Assembly: GCF_002803605.1 (NCBI RefSeq)
Contig: NZ_PHRG01000005.1
Span: 62,001 to 126,000, forward strand
Reading direction: 5' to 3'
Length of the DNA stretch: 64,000 bases
From: Acinetobacter pseudolwoffii
GTDB taxonomy: Bacteria > Pseudomonadota > Gammaproteobacteria > Pseudomonadales > Moraxellaceae
In this document: one piece after another, positions 9,013-19,461 of the stretch
Numbering within the stretch: the stretch's first letter is position 1
Layout of the letters: the number at the start of each line of letters is the position of its first letter
Made by a program: the position numbers and the translations under genes
Notes under the pieces: generated by a model
Databases searched by the model: none
What the model saw: the letters and a program-made list of their open reading frames with translations, nothing else
What the model was told of the DNA's origin: nothing

Positions 9013-9609
9013 ATGTTAATTCGTAAGTTATTTAAGTTTGAGAATGCTCATATTGTGCGTAACTGCACGTCAGATCGCTGTAAGCGTTCGATCCATGGCC
9101 ATAGTTATAAAGTCGAGCTACTGTTAAAAGCCTCGAAATTAGATCATGGGCAAATGGTCTATGACTTTGGTCTGCTTAAAGGTGTGATTAAGGATTTCTT
9201 TGATTCTTTCGATCATGCGATCTGTTTCTGGCAAAATGACGACCCAGAATATATTCAGGCTTGCAAAACTTTCAGTGCGCGATGGGTGTCGTTACCGGTA
9301 TCACCATCGGCAGAGCAGTTTTCACGTATCTTTTTCTTTCTGGCGCAACAAGTGCTGGCATCGACCGTGACTCAAAATGGCGAAGGTGATGTCGAAGTCT
9401 ATTCTGTGATTATGCATGAAACCGATACCGGTTATGCACAAAGCTTTTTAGAAGATATTCAAAATGAACAGATGGGCATTCTGAGTCTGGATCAAATTGA
9501 GTTTTCTGAACAGGTGCAAGCTGAATGGACCGATCCGGACATGTTGAACAAGCTGAAACAGGGCACAGCATTTCATAACCCGACTGTAGATTTACAGGTA
9601 CAGATTTAA
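9013..9609 (+). CDS. 6-carboxytetrahydropterin synthase / QueD-like protein
   Basis: Member of the 6-pyruvoyl-tetrahydropterin synthase fold family, of which QueD makes 6-carboxytetrahydropterin in queuosine synthesis. It has 198 residues from ATG 9013. The zinc-binding and family motif KFENAHIV...CKRSIHGHSYKVEL is near residues 6-34, and VYDFGLLK is near residue 51. A Glu-bearing VIMHETDTGYA lies near residue 133. It is longer than E. coli QueD (121), with a C-terminal extension, so queuosine function is inferred rather than certain. A TTG at 8962 would extend the N-terminus, but the family starts at about MLIRKLFKFENAH. Confidence 0.75.
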   Translation: MLIRKLFKFENAHIVRNCTSDRCKRSIHGHSYKVELLLKASKLDHGQMVYDFGLLKGVIKDFFDSFDHAICFWQNDDPEYIQACKTFSARWVSLPVSPSAEQFSRIFFFLAQQVLASTVTQNGEGDVEVYSVIMHETDTGYAQSFLEDIQNEQMGILSLDQIEFSEQVQAEWTDPDMLNKLKQGTAFHNPTVDLQVQI

Positions 9610-9655
9610 AGTCTGCGTGACTTTAAATCCATTGACATAGATTTAGGATTGAAGA

Positions 9656-10369
9656 ATGTCTTTAAATGAACAGCAACTGGCCAAACTGAATAAGGTTCAG
9701 TTGGATGAAAGCTGGAAATATGGATTGAGTGAGTTTTTACTCAGTCCGAAAATGGACGAATTAAAAGCTTTTCTGATTGAAGAAAAAAAAGCAGATAAAA
9801 CAATTTATCCTCCTAATCATCTGATTTTTAATGCCTTGAATACCACGCCGCTCGATCGGGTTAAAGTGGTCATTTTAGGGCAAGATCCTTATCATGGCCC
9901 GAATCAGGCGCATGGATTAAGCTTTTCGGTGCAAAAAGGGGTTGCATTGCCGCCATCTTTGCGTAATATTTTTCACGAGTTACATGCGGATGTCGGGGTT
10001 GAACGACCAAAGCATGGTGACTTGACGCATTGGGCAGAGCAGGGTGTGCTTCTGTTAAATGCAGTACTGACTGTAGAGGCAGGTCAGCCGACTTCGCATC
10101 AAAAGCGCGGTTGGGAAGAATTCACCGATCACGTCATTGATGTTTTAAATGAGCAGCGTGAACATATTGTCTTTATTCTTTGGGGCGCATACGCACAGCG
10201 TAAAGGACAGCGCATCAATCAGGACAAGCATCTCGTGTTAAAGGCCGCACATCCATCGCCTTTGGCCGCAAACCGTGGTGGTTTTTTTGGTTGTAAAGTA
10301 TTTTCAAAATCGAATAACTATCTCAAACAACATGGCATTGAGCCTATAGATTGGCAGCTGGACGCATGA
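9656..10369 (+). CDS. ung: Uracil-DNA glycosylase
   Basis: Removes uracil from DNA at the start of base-excision repair. It has 237 residues. Family-1 UDG motifs are intact: the water-activating GQDPYHG (about 72-78) followed by QAHGLSFSV, and the minor-groove loop [14 protein letters not shown] near residue 200. AGGATTGAAG precedes the ATG. Its stop overlaps the ATG of the next gene (ATGA at 10366-10369). Confidence 0.96.
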   Translation: MSLNEQQLAKLNKVQLDESWKYGLSEFLLSPKMDELKAFLIEEKKADKTIYPPNHLIFNALNTTPLDRVKVVILGQDPYHGPNQAHGLSFSVQKGVALPPSLRNIFHELHADVGVERPKHGDLTHWAEQGVLLLNAVLTVEAGQPTSHQKRGWEEFTDHVIDVLNEQREHIVFILWGAYAQRKGQRINQDKHLVLKAAHPSPLAANRGGFFGCKVFSKSNNYLKQHGIEPIDWQLDA

Positions 10370-11487
10370 CATATTCTCCCCTTACTAAAACTTATCATCC
10401 GGATTTGATCGTTGAAGAAGCGCATAATGGCTGGCGTATCGTTCGTTTAAATCGTCCAAAGTCTTTGCATGCTCTGGATGAATCGATTGCTTCTGCACTT
10501 TTGGAAGTATTTCAGGATTTTCATACGGATGACAGCGTAAAAGCGATCTGGTTAGATTCAACCACACCGAAAGCATTCTGTGCCGGCGGCGATGTGCGTA
10601 AATTACGTCAACTGGTCATTAACGATGAAGTGGCGGCTGCCAATAAGTTTTTTGAACAGGAATATGCGCTGGATCTGTTATTGCATAATTATGCCAAACC
10701 GGTTTTGGTCTGGGGTGAAGGTTATGTGATGGGTGGGGGCCTTGGTCTGTTTATGGCGGCACCTTTCCGTTTAGTGACGCCGTATTCGCGTTTGGCGATG
10801 CCTGAAATCAATATCGGTTTATATCCCGATGTGGGTGCAACTCGCTTCCTGGCCGATCGGGGCGCGATTGGTTTATTTACCGGCTTGACCGGTTCAATCA
10901 TGACCGCTGCAGGTGCTTATGGGATTGGCTGGGCAACACATATTTGTGATGCACAGCGTGATTCAGTTTTAGATAAAGTGATTAATATTGACTGGGATCA
11001 TTATCCTGCCGGTGACTTCCGTGCCATTGATGACACTTTAAATAGTATGCATCGTCCGGTAGGGCCAGGACCACTGCAAAACTCTCTAGATGTGATTCAT
11101 AGTGTTTGTCGTGGTGTCAACTTCGAGCATGATTATGAATCGATTATCGGTCTGAGTGATGCGCGCAGTGACTGGTTGCGTCAAGCCAGTGAAAATCTGC
11201 AAAAAGGTTCACCAACTACAGCTGCATTGACCTGGTTGCTCTGGCAATGGGGTAAACAGGTACATTCCTGGAATGAAATTTTTGAACTGGAAACCCAGAT
11301 TTCTGACTGGAAAATCCGTCATCATGATTTCGTTGAGGGGGTACGCGCGCGTCTGGTGGATAAAGACCTTTCTCCTGCATGGAAAAAGGGTGCAAATATG
11401 AGCTTAAAAGGTATTTTGTCTGCAAACCCTCCGGTGACCAATATTGAAAGCTGGAATGCCTTGTTAAAACAGTATGGTGTGATTTAA
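10366..11487 (+). CDS. Enoyl-CoA hydratase/isomerase family, 3-hydroxyisobutyryl-CoA hydrolase-like
   Basis: Crotonase-fold enzyme of 373 residues. The oxyanion-hole segment [10 protein letters not shown] (about 67-76) and [11 protein letters not shown] (about 120) are visible. [17 protein letters not shown] (about 145-161) is characteristic of the 3-hydroxyisobutyryl-CoA hydrolase subgroup, which acts in valine breakdown. The length fits that subgroup better than plain enoyl-CoA hydratases (~260). The ATG at 10366 overlaps the ung stop, suggesting coupling. No valine-pathway genes are adjacent, so the exact substrate is not established. Confidence 0.8.
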   Translation: MTYSPLTKTYHPDLIVEEAHNGWRIVRLNRPKSLHALDESIASALLEVFQDFHTDDSVKAIWLDSTTPKAFCAGGDVRKLRQLVINDEVAAANKFFEQEYALDLLLHNYAKPVLVWGEGYVMGGGLGLFMAAPFRLVTPYSRLAMPEINIGLYPDVGATRFLADRGAIGLFTGLTGSIMTAAGAYGIGWATHICDAQRDSVLDKVINIDWDHYPAGDFRAIDDTLNSMHRPVGPGPLQNSLDVIHSVCRGVNFEHDYESIIGLSDARSDWLRQASENLQKGSPTTAALTWLLWQWGKQVHSWNEIFELETQISDWKIRHHDFVEGVRARLVDKDLSPAWKKGANMSLKGILSANPPVTNIESWNALLKQYGVI

Positions 11488-11494
11488 GTCTTAC

Positions 11495-12010
11495 ATGTCC
11501 GAAACACAATTGAGCGATGAATACTGGATGCAGCTTGCCTATGCGCAGGCTGCACTTGCTGCCGCACAGGGCGAAATTCCGGTGGGTGCGATTATTGTTA
11601 GTCAGAATCAGATCATTGGTCAGGGCTTTAATGCGCCGATTTCCTTAAATGATCCGACCGCGCATGCCGAGATTGTGGCGCTGCGTGATGCCTGTCAAAA
11701 TATCCAGAATTATCGACTACCTGACGATGCAGTGCTGTATGTAACCCTTGAGCCGTGCACCATGTGTGTTGGTGCTTTGGTACATTCACGGGTTTCACGG
11801 GTAGTATTTGGCGCATTTGAAGCGAAAGCGGGTTCACTGGTCAGTGCACGTCAATTATTTGAAACTGGCTATTATAATCATGTATTTTCCTTTGAAGCAG
11901 GCTGCATGCAGCAGCAATGCTCCGAACAGCTTAGTGCATTTTTCAAGTTGCGTCGTGAGCAGAAGCGGCAACTCAGGTTACAAGAAAAATTATTAAATAC
12001 GCAGAAATAA
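11495..12010 (+). CDS. tadA: tRNA-specific adenosine deaminase TadA
   Basis: Converts adenosine 34 to inosine in the tRNA-Arg anticodon. It has 171 residues. Cytidine-deaminase-fold zinc motifs are present: TAHAEIVALRDA (His ligand and catalytic Glu, about 53-64) and PCTMCVGALVHSR (about 86-98). EIPVGAIIV near residue 27 is typical of TadA. It starts 7 bp after the preceding crotonase-family gene. Confidence 0.94.
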   Translation: MSETQLSDEYWMQLAYAQAALAAAQGEIPVGAIIVSQNQIIGQGFNAPISLNDPTAHAEIVALRDACQNIQNYRLPDDAVLYVTLEPCTMCVGALVHSRVSRVVFGAFEAKAGSLVSARQLFETGYYNHVFSFEAGCMQQQCSEQLSAFFKLRREQKRQLRLQEKLLNTQK

Positions 12011-12065
12011 ATCTACTTTATCGCTAAAATTCCTTAGTTTCAAATCTATAATTTCAGGAAAAATA

Positions 12066-12497
12066 ATGCATAGCATTCAAGTAAAAAAAGAATTTCCGGC
12101 ATCGATTGATGAAGTCTTTGATTTAATGTCTAAGCATGCCACCTATAATATTGCCTTTGCGCCGATGCAGGTTGAACGAATCAAGGATTCTGCAGATGCG
12201 GAACATCCGGATGGACTAGGTTCGGTGCGTGCTATGGGGGTGGGGCCGCTCAAGCCGCTGAAAGAGCAGATTACATTGTTTGAGCCGAATGCTCGTATTG
12301 AATATCAGATTATTAAAAATCCATTGATCAAGCATCATCTGGGGATTATCGAATTTGAAGCGCTGGCCGATGATAAAACCCTGGTCACCTATACGATTGA
12401 ATTACAGGCGCGTGCGCCTTTTGTGAGTAAATTAATTCTTGCACAGTTACAGGCAGCGATTAAACTAGGCCTGACGAAACTCGCAAAATCTGTTTAA
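12066..12497 (+). CDS. SRPBCC family protein (unknown ligand)
   Basis: A 143-residue START/polyketide-cyclase-like protein: the N-terminal pattern [20 protein letters not shown] and the alternating strand pattern ending in a long C-terminal helix fit the SRPBCC fold, which binds hydrophobic ligands. I recognise no specific function. It sits between tadA and cmk on the same strand, with 17 bp to cmk. Confidence 0.65.
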   Translation: MHSIQVKKEFPASIDEVFDLMSKHATYNIAFAPMQVERIKDSADAEHPDGLGSVRAMGVGPLKPLKEQITLFEPNARIEYQIIKNPLIKHHLGIIEFEALADDKTLVTYTIELQARAPFVSKLILAQLQAAIKLGLTKLAKSV

Positions 12498-12514
12498 ACA
12501 ACAACGGGAAAGCA

Positions 12515-13198
12515 ATGACAGTTCAAATTATTACCATTGATGGTCCAAGTGGGTCTGGCAAAGGTACGTTGGCAGCAAAACTGGCTGCACATTATCAGTT
12601 TCACTTATTGGATTCTGGCGCGCTCTACCGGCTTTTGGGTTTGTCATTGCATCACCATGATTTACTGGATTCAATGGACATTAAGTTGCCAGAATGCGTA
12701 CAAATCGCAACAAATCTGGATATCCAGTTTGTCAGTAGCGAAACCGGAGTGCAGGTGTACTTGGATGGCGAAGATGTTTCCCAGACTATTCGAACTGAAC
12801 GCGTCGGAGAATTTGCTTCAAAAGTTGCTGCAATTCCTGAGCTTAGAAGGGCAATGGTTTCACGTCAACATGCTTTTGCACAGGCACCTGGTTTGGTGGC
12901 AGATGGCCGCGATATGGCTACAAGTATCTTCCCGCAAGCTCAGGCTAAAATATATTTGACTGCATCGGCTGAATCGCGCGCGCAAAGACGTGTAAAGCAG
13001 TTGCAGGGTATGGGGCTGGATGTTAAAATAAACGATATTTTAGCTAATATCATCGCGCGTGATAAACGAGATATGGAACGCACTGTCGCTCCACTCAAGC
13101 CTGCCGATGATGCTTACATTATCGATAGTTCAAATTTGAACATTGATGAGGTATTCCAGTTGATGACCACTTATGTGGACCAGCAGTTAGCCAATTAA
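12515..13198 (+). CDS. cmk: Cytidylate kinase
   Basis: Phosphorylates CMP and dCMP with ATP. It has 227 residues. The P-loop [11 protein letters not shown] is at residues 9-19, LDSGALYR follows near 33, and the CMP-binding segment [11 protein letters not shown] is near 130 (the usual Gly after GRDM is Ala here). GGGAAAG precedes the ATG. It lies directly before rpsA, the same cmk-rpsA-ihfB order as in E. coli. Confidence 0.95.
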   Translation: MTVQIITIDGPSGSGKGTLAAKLAAHYQFHLLDSGALYRLLGLSLHHHDLLDSMDIKLPECVQIATNLDIQFVSSETGVQVYLDGEDVSQTIRTERVGEFASKVAAIPELRRAMVSRQHAFAQAPGLVADGRDMATSIFPQAQAKIYLTASAESRAQRRVKQLQGMGLDVKINDILANIIARDKRDMERTVAPLKPADDAYIIDSSNLNIDEVFQLMTTYVDQQLAN

Positions 13199-13308
13199 CC
13201 TGATTTTATCAGCAAACGCATAGCTTGATCAGTTTTATATGGACTATGTAGATGCTTAATTAAACCGGCCTTGTCTGATCCAAGACCGCTGACTTTATCG
13301 GAAATATC

Positions 13309-14988
13309 ATGACCGAATCTTTTGCAGCCCTCTTTGAAGCAAGTGAATTAAACCTCAACGTTGAAAAGGGTGCAGTTATCCAGGGCGTTGTAGTAAGCAT
13401 TGACTCTGATTGGGTAACTGTTGACACTGGCCTTAAATCTGAAGGCGTTGTTGACCGTGCTGAGTTCTTAAATGAACAGCGCGAACTTGAAGTTCAAGTT
13501 GGCGACACTGTAGACGTAGTTGTTGAAGCGCTTGACAACGGTATGGGTCAAACTGTTCTTTCTCGCGAAAAAGCTAAACGCGCTGAGACTTGGACTAAAC
13601 TTGAAAAAATCTTTGAAGACGGCGAAATCGTTACTGGTGTTATCTCTGGTAAAGTTAAAGGCGGTTTCACTGTTGACATCGGTCCAGTACGTGCGTTCCT
13701 TCCAGGTTCTTTAGTTGATACTCGTCCTATTCGTGATACGACTCACCTAGAAGGCAAAGAGTTAGAATTTAAAGTAATCAAACTTGACGCTAAACGTAAC
13801 AACGTTGTTGTTTCACGTCGTGCTGTTATGGAAGCTGAATCTTCAGCTGACCGTGAAGCTCTTCTTGCTCAGCTTGAAGAAGGTCAAACTGTTACTGGTA
13901 CAATCAAAAACCTTACTGACTACGGCGCATTCGTTGACCTTGGCGGTATTGACGGTCTTCTTCACATCACTGATATGGCTTGGAAACGCATCAAGCATCC
14001 TTCAGAAGTTGTTGAAGTGGGTCAAGAAGTTACTGTTAAAGTACTTAAGTTCGACCGCGAGCGTAACCGTGTTTCTCTAGGTCTTAAACAACTTGGCGAA
14101 GATCCATGGTTAGCGATCATGAACCGTTACCCTAAAGGTTCAATCGTTAAAGCGCGCGTAACTAACCTGACTGACTACGGTTGTTTCGCTGAAATCGCTG
14201 AAGGCGTTGAAGGTTTAGTACACGTTTCAGAAATGGATCACACGAACAAAAACATCCACCCATCTAAAGTTGTTCAGATCGGTGATGAAGTTGATGTTAT
14301 GGTTCTTGAAGTTGATGAAGAGCGTCGTCGTATTTCTCTTGGTATCAAACAAACTCGTGCTAACCCATGGGAAGAGTTTGCTAAAGACCACGACAAAGGC
14401 GAAAAAGTTTCTGGTACGATCAAATCTATCACTGACTTTGGTATCTTCATCGGTTTACCAGGCGGTATCGACGGTCTAGTTCACTTGTCTGATATTTCTT
14501 GGAACGAACAAGGCGAAGAAGCGATTCGTCGTTACAAGAAAGGCGACACTGTTGAAGCTGTTATCCTTTCTGTAGACGCTGAAGGTAACCGTATCAGCCT
14601 TGGCATCAAGCAAATGAACAACGATCCGTTCAATGACTTCCTTGCTGCTAACGAACGCGGTGCGTTGGTTAAAGGTACTGTAACTGCAGTTGATGCGAAA
14701 GGCGCGACTGTTAAGTTAGCTGATGAAGTTGAAGCGACTCTGAAAGCATCTGAAATCAACCGCGATCGCGTTGAAGATGCAACTAAGTTCCTTGAAGTTG
14801 GTCAAGAAGTAGAAGCGAAGATTATCAACGTTGATCGTAAATCTCGCGCAATCAACTTGTCTATCAAAGCGAAAGACGAAGCTGAAGAGAAAGAAGCAGT
14901 TGCTAACTTGAAAACAGCGCCAGCTGCTGGTCAAGACAATGGTCCTAAGACGATTGGTGACCTGATCAAAGCTCAAATGGGCAACTAA
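13309..14988 (+). CDS. rpsA: 30S ribosomal protein S1
   Basis: mRNA-binding ribosomal protein of 559 residues, matching E. coli S1 (557). Six S1 repeats are visible as recurring G.V..I..YG.FV....G..GL.H.SD blocks, for example [20 protein letters not shown] (about 204-223). Codon choice is strongly restricted compared with its neighbours (GTT, GAA, CGT, AAA dominate), as expected for a very highly expressed gene. It is followed by a strong hairpin at 15051-15088 and then ihfB. Confidence 0.98.
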   Translation: MTESFAALFEASELNLNVEKGAVIQGVVVSIDSDWVTVDTGLKSEGVVDRAEFLNEQRELEVQVGDTVDVVVEALDNGMGQTVLSREKAKRAETWTKLEKIFEDGEIVTGVISGKVKGGFTVDIGPVRAFLPGSLVDTRPIRDTTHLEGKELEFKVIKLDAKRNNVVVSRRAVMEAESSADREALLAQLEEGQTVTGTIKNLTDYGAFVDLGGIDGLLHITDMAWKRIKHPSEVVEVGQEVTVKVLKFDRERNRVSLGLKQLGEDPWLAIMNRYPKGSIVKARVTNLTDYGCFAEIAEGVEGLVHVSEMDHTNKNIHPSKVVQIGDEVDVMVLEVDEERRRISLGIKQTRANPWEEFAKDHDKGEKVSGTIKSITDFGIFIGLPGGIDGLVHLSDISWNEQGEEAIRRYKKGDTVEAVILSVDAEGNRISLGIKQMNNDPFNDFLAANERGALVKGTVTAVDAKGATVKLADEVEATLKASEINRDRVEDATKFLEVGQEVEAKIINVDRKSRAINLSIKAKDEAEEKEAVANLKTAPAAGQDNGPKTIGDLIKAQMGN

Positions 14989-15050
14989 GTAGACGTTTGA
15001 ATTGTATTGTTAATGTAAGTTAACTAATACTTTTTATACAAATACTGTAA

Positions 15051-15088
15051 ACGGTAGCGTAGTATTTAATTATTGCGCTACCGTTTTG
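15051..15088 (+). terminator. Rho-independent terminator after rpsA
   Basis: Perfect 9-bp inverted repeat ACGGTAGCG (15051-15059) and CGCTACCGT (15076-15084), 16-base loop, followed by TTTT. It lies 62 bp after the rpsA stop and before ihfB, so ihfB probably has its own promoter. Confidence 0.75.
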
Positions 15089-15151
15089 TATTTAAACAGG
15101 TTATTATCAGGAAATAGATCCCAAGTAGCTTGATAATTAAAGAGGTCGCAG

Positions 15152-15457
15152 ATGACTACTGAAGCACTTAATAAGTCTGACTTAATAGAGCGCATTGCAT
15201 TAAAAAATCCGCATTTGGCCGAGCCTTTAGTGGAAGAAGCGGTTAAAATTATGATTGATCAAATGATAGAAGCTTTATCATCTGACAATCGTATCGAGAT
15301 TCGCGGATTTGGTAGTTTTGCATTGCATCATCGTGAGCCACGCGTGGGTCGTAACCCTAAAACTGGTAAATCTGTAGAAGTGGCTGCAAAAGCAGTTCCG
15401 CACTTTAAGCCAGGTAAGGCCCTTCGTGATGCTGTAAACGAATCTGCAAATAAATAA
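15152..15457 (+). CDS. ihfB: Integration host factor subunit beta
   Basis: DNA-bending HU/IHF-family protein that pairs with IHF alpha. It has 101 residues. The DNA-clasping arm motif [13 protein letters not shown] (about 68-80) with the intercalating Pro is intact, after [21 protein letters not shown] precedes the ATG at good distance. The position after rpsA is conserved among gammaproteobacteria and separates IhfB from HU or IhfA. Confidence 0.95.
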   Translation: MTTEALNKSDLIERIALKNPHLAEPLVEEAVKIMIDQMIEALSSDNRIEIRGFGSFALHHREPRVGRNPKTGKSVEVAAKAVPHFKPGKALRDAVNESANK

Positions 15458-15480
15458 TTGTAAATATTTACGGGGTGTTC

Positions 15481-15840
15481 ATGCGTTACGTTCTGGTCGT
15501 TCTTTTATTGGTGCTGTTTGGCTATTCATTGGCTTTGGTTTTGCAAAATGGTACCGAATTGTCCGTGGACTTGTTATTTACTCAAGTTCCTGCAATGCGT
15601 CTAGGATTATTGCTGCTCCTTACCCTATCTCTAGGCGTCGTGTTAGGCCTGTTATTGGGCGTTCAAATCTTCCGGGTTTTCCAGACCAATTGGGAAATCA
15701 AGCGATTACGTAAAGACATTGAACATCTGCGTAAGGAACAGTTGAATACAGCCAAGTTAATGGCCGCTGAAGCAGCAGCCCATACCCGGCATGAAAAAAC
15801 TGTATTAGATATTACCAATGAAAATCAAAGCCCATTATAA
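15481..15840 (+). CDS. lapA: LapA-domain (DUF1049) inner-membrane protein
   Basis: A 119-residue membrane protein with two transmembrane helices (about 2-20 and 38-60) followed by a charged coiled-coil-like tail (residues 65-95, RLRKDIEHLRKEQ). This matches the LPS-assembly LapA family. In enterobacteria LapA works with LapB (YciM) to control LpxC, and the E. coli order lapA-lapB-pyrF is related to this one; no lapB separates it from pyrF here. ATG 15481 has GGGG upstream; GTG 15475 would add two residues. Confidence 0.75.
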   Translation: MRYVLVVLLLVLFGYSLALVLQNGTELSVDLLFTQVPAMRLGLLLLLTLSLGVVLGLLLGVQIFRVFQTNWEIKRLRKDIEHLRKEQLNTAKLMAAEAAAHTRHEKTVLDITNENQSPL

Positions 15841-15855
15841 TGGGCTTATTTTTTG
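15828..15855 (+). terminator. Terminator overlapping the end of lapA
   Basis: 20-base perfect palindrome AAGCCCATTATAATGGGCTT (15828-15847) followed by ATTTTTTG. It contains the lapA stop codon, so translation ends inside the hairpin. pyrF starts 29 bp further on. Confidence 0.7.
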
Positions 15856-15876
15856 CCTATTTGAAGGGATAATCTC

Positions 15877-16557
15877 TTGAGTATCATTGTTGCACTAGAT
15901 GCCAAAAGCCAATTTGATGCCTTAGCCATTGCAGAACAGCTAGATCCTGCCTTGTGTCGACTAAAAGTGGGCAAAGAGTTATTTACCCATGAAGGTCCAA
16001 TCATTGTCAGAGCACTTCAAGACAAAGGTTTTGATGTATTTCTGGATCTGAAATTTCATGATATTCCAAATACGACTGCACAGGCAGTCTGCGCGGCAGC
16101 TGATTTGGGTGTATGGATGGTGAATGTACATGCATCTGGTGGCCGAAAAATGATGGAAACCTGTGTGGAGCGTTTACAAGCAGGCAACTATAAAACTCAA
16201 CTCATTGCTGTGACAGTGCTGACTTCAATGGGTCGTGAAGACCTCAACGATATTGGTCTGGATATTGAGCCAAATGAGCATGTCAAGCGTCTAGCTCAAC
16301 TGACCAAAAACAGTGGCCTGGATGGGGTGGTGTGTTCAGCTCAAGAAGCAAAAATGTTACGTGAAACATTAGGCCAAGACTTTGCTTTGGTAACACCCGG
16401 TATTCGTCCTGAAGGCTCAAATGCCGATGATCAGAAGCGTATTGTGACACCGAAACAGGCGATGCTGGATGGCTCGACTCATCTGGTGATTGGCCGTCCC
16501 ATTACCCAGTCTAAGAATATGCGTCAGACTTTAAAAGATATTTTGGCAACGCTTTAA
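15877..16557 (+). CDS. pyrF: Orotidine 5'-phosphate decarboxylase
   Basis: Last step of UMP synthesis. It has 226 residues. The catalytic [10 protein letters not shown] motif is at about residues 58-67, LKVGKELF near 29, and the phosphate-binding TPGIRP near 174. The start codon is TTG (15877) with AGGGA upstream; no ATG is available before the conserved IIVALD. Its own terminator follows at 16573-16602. Confidence 0.95.
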   Translation: MSIIVALDAKSQFDALAIAEQLDPALCRLKVGKELFTHEGPIIVRALQDKGFDVFLDLKFHDIPNTTAQAVCAAADLGVWMVNVHASGGRKMMETCVERLQAGNYKTQLIAVTVLTSMGREDLNDIGLDIEPNEHVKRLAQLTKNSGLDGVVCSAQEAKMLRETLGQDFALVTPGIRPEGSNADDQKRIVTPKQAMLDGSTHLVIGRPITQSKNMRQTLKDILATL

Positions 16558-16572
16558 TATGGTTTGAATGAC

Positions 16573-16602
16573 AAAAAGCTTTTCAGTCGAAAGGCTTTTT
16601 TT
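16573..16602 (+). terminator. Terminator after pyrF
   Basis: 12-bp stem (16573-16584 with 16589-16600, one G-U pair), 4-base loop AGTC, ending in a T run. It lies 15 bp after the pyrF stop. Confidence 0.8.
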
Positions 16603-16639
16603 ATATATTGAAAAAATGGTTATAAAATAAAAAGGAAAA

Positions 16640-16870
16640 ATGATGACTTCATCTGAACCACAATTAGAAAAAGAACAGAATGACGTGATTCAAAATGTTC
16701 AACAGGCGGAACAGCTTAGGCAACAAGAACAGCAACAACAGCAGGCAAGCTCAGCAGATTGGACAACGGGGATCGATGTGGTCAGTTTGGCATCTGATGC
16801 CATCAGCCTTGCTTCGGATGTTATTGAAACAGTAGGCGATGCCTTAAGTGATATTGATTTAAGTTTTTAG
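16640..16870 (+). CDS. Small Gln-rich protein of unknown function
   Basis: 76-residue frame with AAGGA 5-6 bp before a double ATG (16640/16643). Residues 17-38 are dominated by Gln and Glu with low complexity. The C-terminus (about 45-76) alternates Ser/Asp with Val/Leu/Ile (DVVSLASDAISLASDVI), which could be an amphipathic helix. No signal peptide or membrane segment. I do not recognise it; the separate terminator upstream and good ribosome binding site support a real gene. Confidence 0.6.
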   Translation: MMTSSEPQLEKEQNDVIQNVQQAEQLRQQEQQQQQASSADWTTGIDVVSLASDAISLASDVIETVGDALSDIDLSF

Positions 16871-16984
16871 TCAGCCTTTCTTGCTTGTGCTTCGTTTTAA
16901 AATCCTGCTTTAGAACTTAGTCAGGAAGGAAAGTTTCTCTTTAGAAAAGAGAGACTTAGGGAGATTGAGAAAGCAATAAAGCAA

Positions 16985-17893
16985 TTAAATCGCTGCCAGT
17001 ACACTCACCATGACTGGTGCTAACAATGACAAAATAAATCCACTGACCATAGCATGCGGAATAAAATCGTGACCGCATGCCTGCTTAACCATCGGTAAAG
17101 TCACATCCATTGCAGTTGCACCCGCTGCGGAAATGGCCGATCTTGGATATCTCCAGCCCATACAATACATCAGTAAGATGGCAAAAATTTCTCTAAACAG
17201 GTCATTCATTAGTGCAATGCTGCCGAGTTCTGCATTTCGAAGCTCGGTCACGACAACGCCTGACATTGAGTAAAATCCATAGCCTTGTGACAGCATGATC
17301 AAATCTTTCAGGCCAATCTGTGTGTTCCAGAATGAATACAGCATAACTGCGAATAATGAACCGAAGATACAACCGATTGGAACCAGAAGAATTTTGATAT
17401 TTAACCAAGAACGATCCAGTGGCGAATAAGCCAGATCTAGACCAATGAAAAACATAAATACCAGTAACAAATGCCAAGTGCTAATGTGTAAGGACAGATC
17501 AAACAGACTCAAGCCAGCATGTAAAAAGTATCCGCCTGCGAGTGCCAAAAAAGCATAACTCATATTCAGTAAGGATTTAATTACCAGATCAAGGGATACT
17601 CTGCCTGAACTGGGAAGAAAACCAGCCCACTTGAACAGCAAATAGCAAATAGCAAAAGCACCGAGTGATGTCAGAAAGGCAATGCTGATGGATGTACTCA
17701 GAATCTGTAGGGGATGCTGTAATTCATCCACAAGCTGTGAGAATTCAAAGGCAATCGCAATCAGTAACACATAGCTAAAATAAGGTAAGAGCTTGAAACA
17801 GATTTTAATCAGCGATACTGGAATCCGTTTCGCCAAAGCAAAACCGAGTGCCAAACAGAGAAGAAGCTGAAAGATGAGCCAAAGCGATTGCAT
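16985..17893 (-). CDS. LysO family (DUF340) amino acid exporter
   Basis: Inner-membrane protein of 302 residues with about eight hydrophobic helices. It resembles E. coli LysO (YbjE), a lysine exporter, including the conserved SGYGFYSMSGV-like stretch (here QGYGFYSMSGVVVTELRN, about 203-220) and GATAMDVTLP (about 256). Substrate specificity is inferred from the family only. It is convergent with the small gene at 16640 and downstream of the flavin monooxygenase on the same strand, with a 68-bp gap. Confidence 0.8.
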   Translation of the reverse strand: MQSLWLIFQLLLCLALGFALAKRIPVSLIKICFKLLPYFSYVLLIAIAFEFSQLVDELQHPLQILSTSISIAFLTSLGAFAICYLLFKWAGFLPSSGRVSLDLVIKSLLNMSYAFLALAGGYFLHAGLSLFDLSLHISTWHLLLVFMFFIGLDLAYSPLDRSWLNIKILLVPIGCIFGSLFAVMLYSFWNTQIGLKDLIMLSQGYGFYSMSGVVVTELRNAELGSIALMNDLFREIFAILLMYCMGWRYPRSAISAAGATAMDVTLPMVKQACGHDFIPHAMVSGFILSLLAPVMVSVLAAI

Positions 17894-17961
17894 AAGTTTA
17901 ATAGATTGAAAAAATTATCTTTAAATTATGCCATCGCTTGATGCTAGATGGTGAAAAGCTT

Positions 17962-19461
17962 TTAGCTAACTTTATTGAATAATCGATAATCTGCGGTATT
18001 GGGTTTCTTGGTTTTCAGCCAGTATTTCCAGGTATAAGTCGGCCATAAGGCAAAATTCTTGCCACCTTCCTGCTGATACCAGCTGATACAGCCAGATTGC
18101 CATACGGTCTGTTCAAACATATGTTGCACCTGCTGATTAAATGTATCTTGCGCCTGCTCTTTGACCATAATGGCATCGCTATGCGATTGATCGACCCGCT
18201 GCATGAGCTGTAAGATATAGTCAACTTGTGCCTCAATCATAAAAATCACAGAGTTGTGTGCCAATAGGGTATTTGGGCCCAGTAACTGAAATAGGTTTGG
18301 GAAACCTTTCATGCAAATTCCATAATAACTTTCAGCCCCCTGTTTCCAGACGTCATTGAGCTGTAGATTATCCAGCCCAGTACATTGAAAATTCTTCATA
18401 TAGATGCGTGGATCGGTAATGAACCCGGTGCCATAAATCAGACAGTCAATTGGCCGTTCCTGACCATCTTGGGTAATGATGCTATTTTCAGTGAGTTCCT
18501 GAATCTTTTCAGTCACCAGTTCTACATTCCTGCGGTTAAAAGTCGGGAAATAGCTATTAGAAACCAGAATTCGTTTACAACCCATGATGTAATCCGGAGT
18601 GAGTTTTTGAGCTAACTCAGGATCTTTAATCTGGTATTTGATGAACAGTTCTGCCAGTTTCTGGGTGTATTTCATGATTCCGGGTTTAACGATGGGGATG
18701 ACCCGCGATTCATTTGACCAATATAAGCGGGCACGGTGCAGTTTTCGGAACCAGTCATATTTTTCAAATAGTGTCTTTTCGAGAGGGTGATAGACACGTT
18801 CATCGCGAGGAATGATCCAGGCTGCAGTACGTTGCATGACATAGAGTTGTTTGCATTGTGGGGCAATTTCCGGAACATATTGAATGGCGCTGCCACCTGT
18901 GCCAATCGATGCGACATTTTTGCCATTTAAATCATAAGCATGATCCCATTGTGCAGAATGAAAGACTTTCCCTTGAAACTTCTCAATACCGGGGATAGGT
19001 GGAATCTGGGGAATATGTAAAGGCCCTGAAGCAAATATGACAAATTGGGCTTCCAGGATAGTTTGATCTTGTAACTGCAATTGCCACAGACAGCGCTCTG
19101 CCTGGTAATGCGCTGAAAGGACTTCAGTATTTAAGCGGCAGAACGCACGCAGCTTATAATCGTTTACCAGATCCTGAATATAGGAAAATATCTCGGGTGC
19201 TTCGGCATAGCGTTTTGACCAGTTACTTTTCGGAGCGAATGAGAGGGAATATAAATGTGACTGCACATCACAGGCTGCGCCAGGGTACTGGTTGTCTCGC
19301 CAGGTTCCACCAAATTCATGGCCTTTTTCCAGCAGAATAAAATCATGGATGCCTTGCTGCTGTAAACGTATTGCCATGGCAATACCGCCAAAACCGGCGC
19401 CAATAATGGCGACTTTGGTAAAGGGTGGCGAGCGGGTGGCACTTGTATTTTCCAGCATCAT
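17962..19461 (-). CDS. Baeyer-Villiger-type flavin-containing monooxygenase
   Basis: FAD/NADPH-dependent monooxygenase of 499 residues. The FAD Rossmann motif GAGFGG is at 21-26, and GGTWRDNQYPGAACDV follows at about 48-63. The Baeyer-Villiger fingerprint FxGxxxHxxxW(D) is complete as FQGKVFHSAQWD, followed by the NADPH motif GTGGSA. These enzymes insert oxygen into ketones to give esters or lactones; the substrate is unknown. GGAATG precedes the double ATG. The AraC regulator at 19597 is transcribed divergently and is the likely controller. Confidence 0.85.
   Translation of the reverse strand: MMLENTSATRSPPFTKVAIIGAGFGGIAMAIRLQQQGIHDFILLEKGHEFGGTWRDNQYPGAACDVQSHLYSLSFAPKSNWSKRYAEAPEIFSYIQDLVNDYKLRAFCRLNTEVLSAHYQAERCLWQLQLQDQTILEAQFVIFASGPLHIPQIPPIPGIEKFQGKVFHSAQWDHAYDLNGKNVASIGTGGSAIQYVPEIAPQCKQLYVMQRTAAWIIPRDERVYHPLEKTLFEKYDWFRKLHRARLYWSNESRVIPIVKPGIMKYTQKLAELFIKYQIKDPELAQKLTPDYIMGCKRILVSNSYFPTFNRRNVELVTEKIQELTENSIITQDGQERPIDCLIYGTGFITDPRIYMKNFQCTGLDNLQLNDVWKQGAESYYGICMKGFPNLFQLLGPNTLLAHNSVIFMIEAQVDYILQLMQRVDQSHSDAIMVKEQAQDTFNQQVQHMFEQTVWQSGCISWYQQEGGKNFALWPTYTWKYWLKTKKPNTADYRLFNKVS

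Noticed and set aside
13520..14479. Several long frames in other phases of rpsA
   Set aside because: Artefacts of the strongly biased codon use of rpsA.
13309..14988. Codon use in rpsA unlike its neighbours, as a sign of transfer
   Set aside because: Expected for a highly expressed ribosomal protein gene in a conserved position, not transfer.
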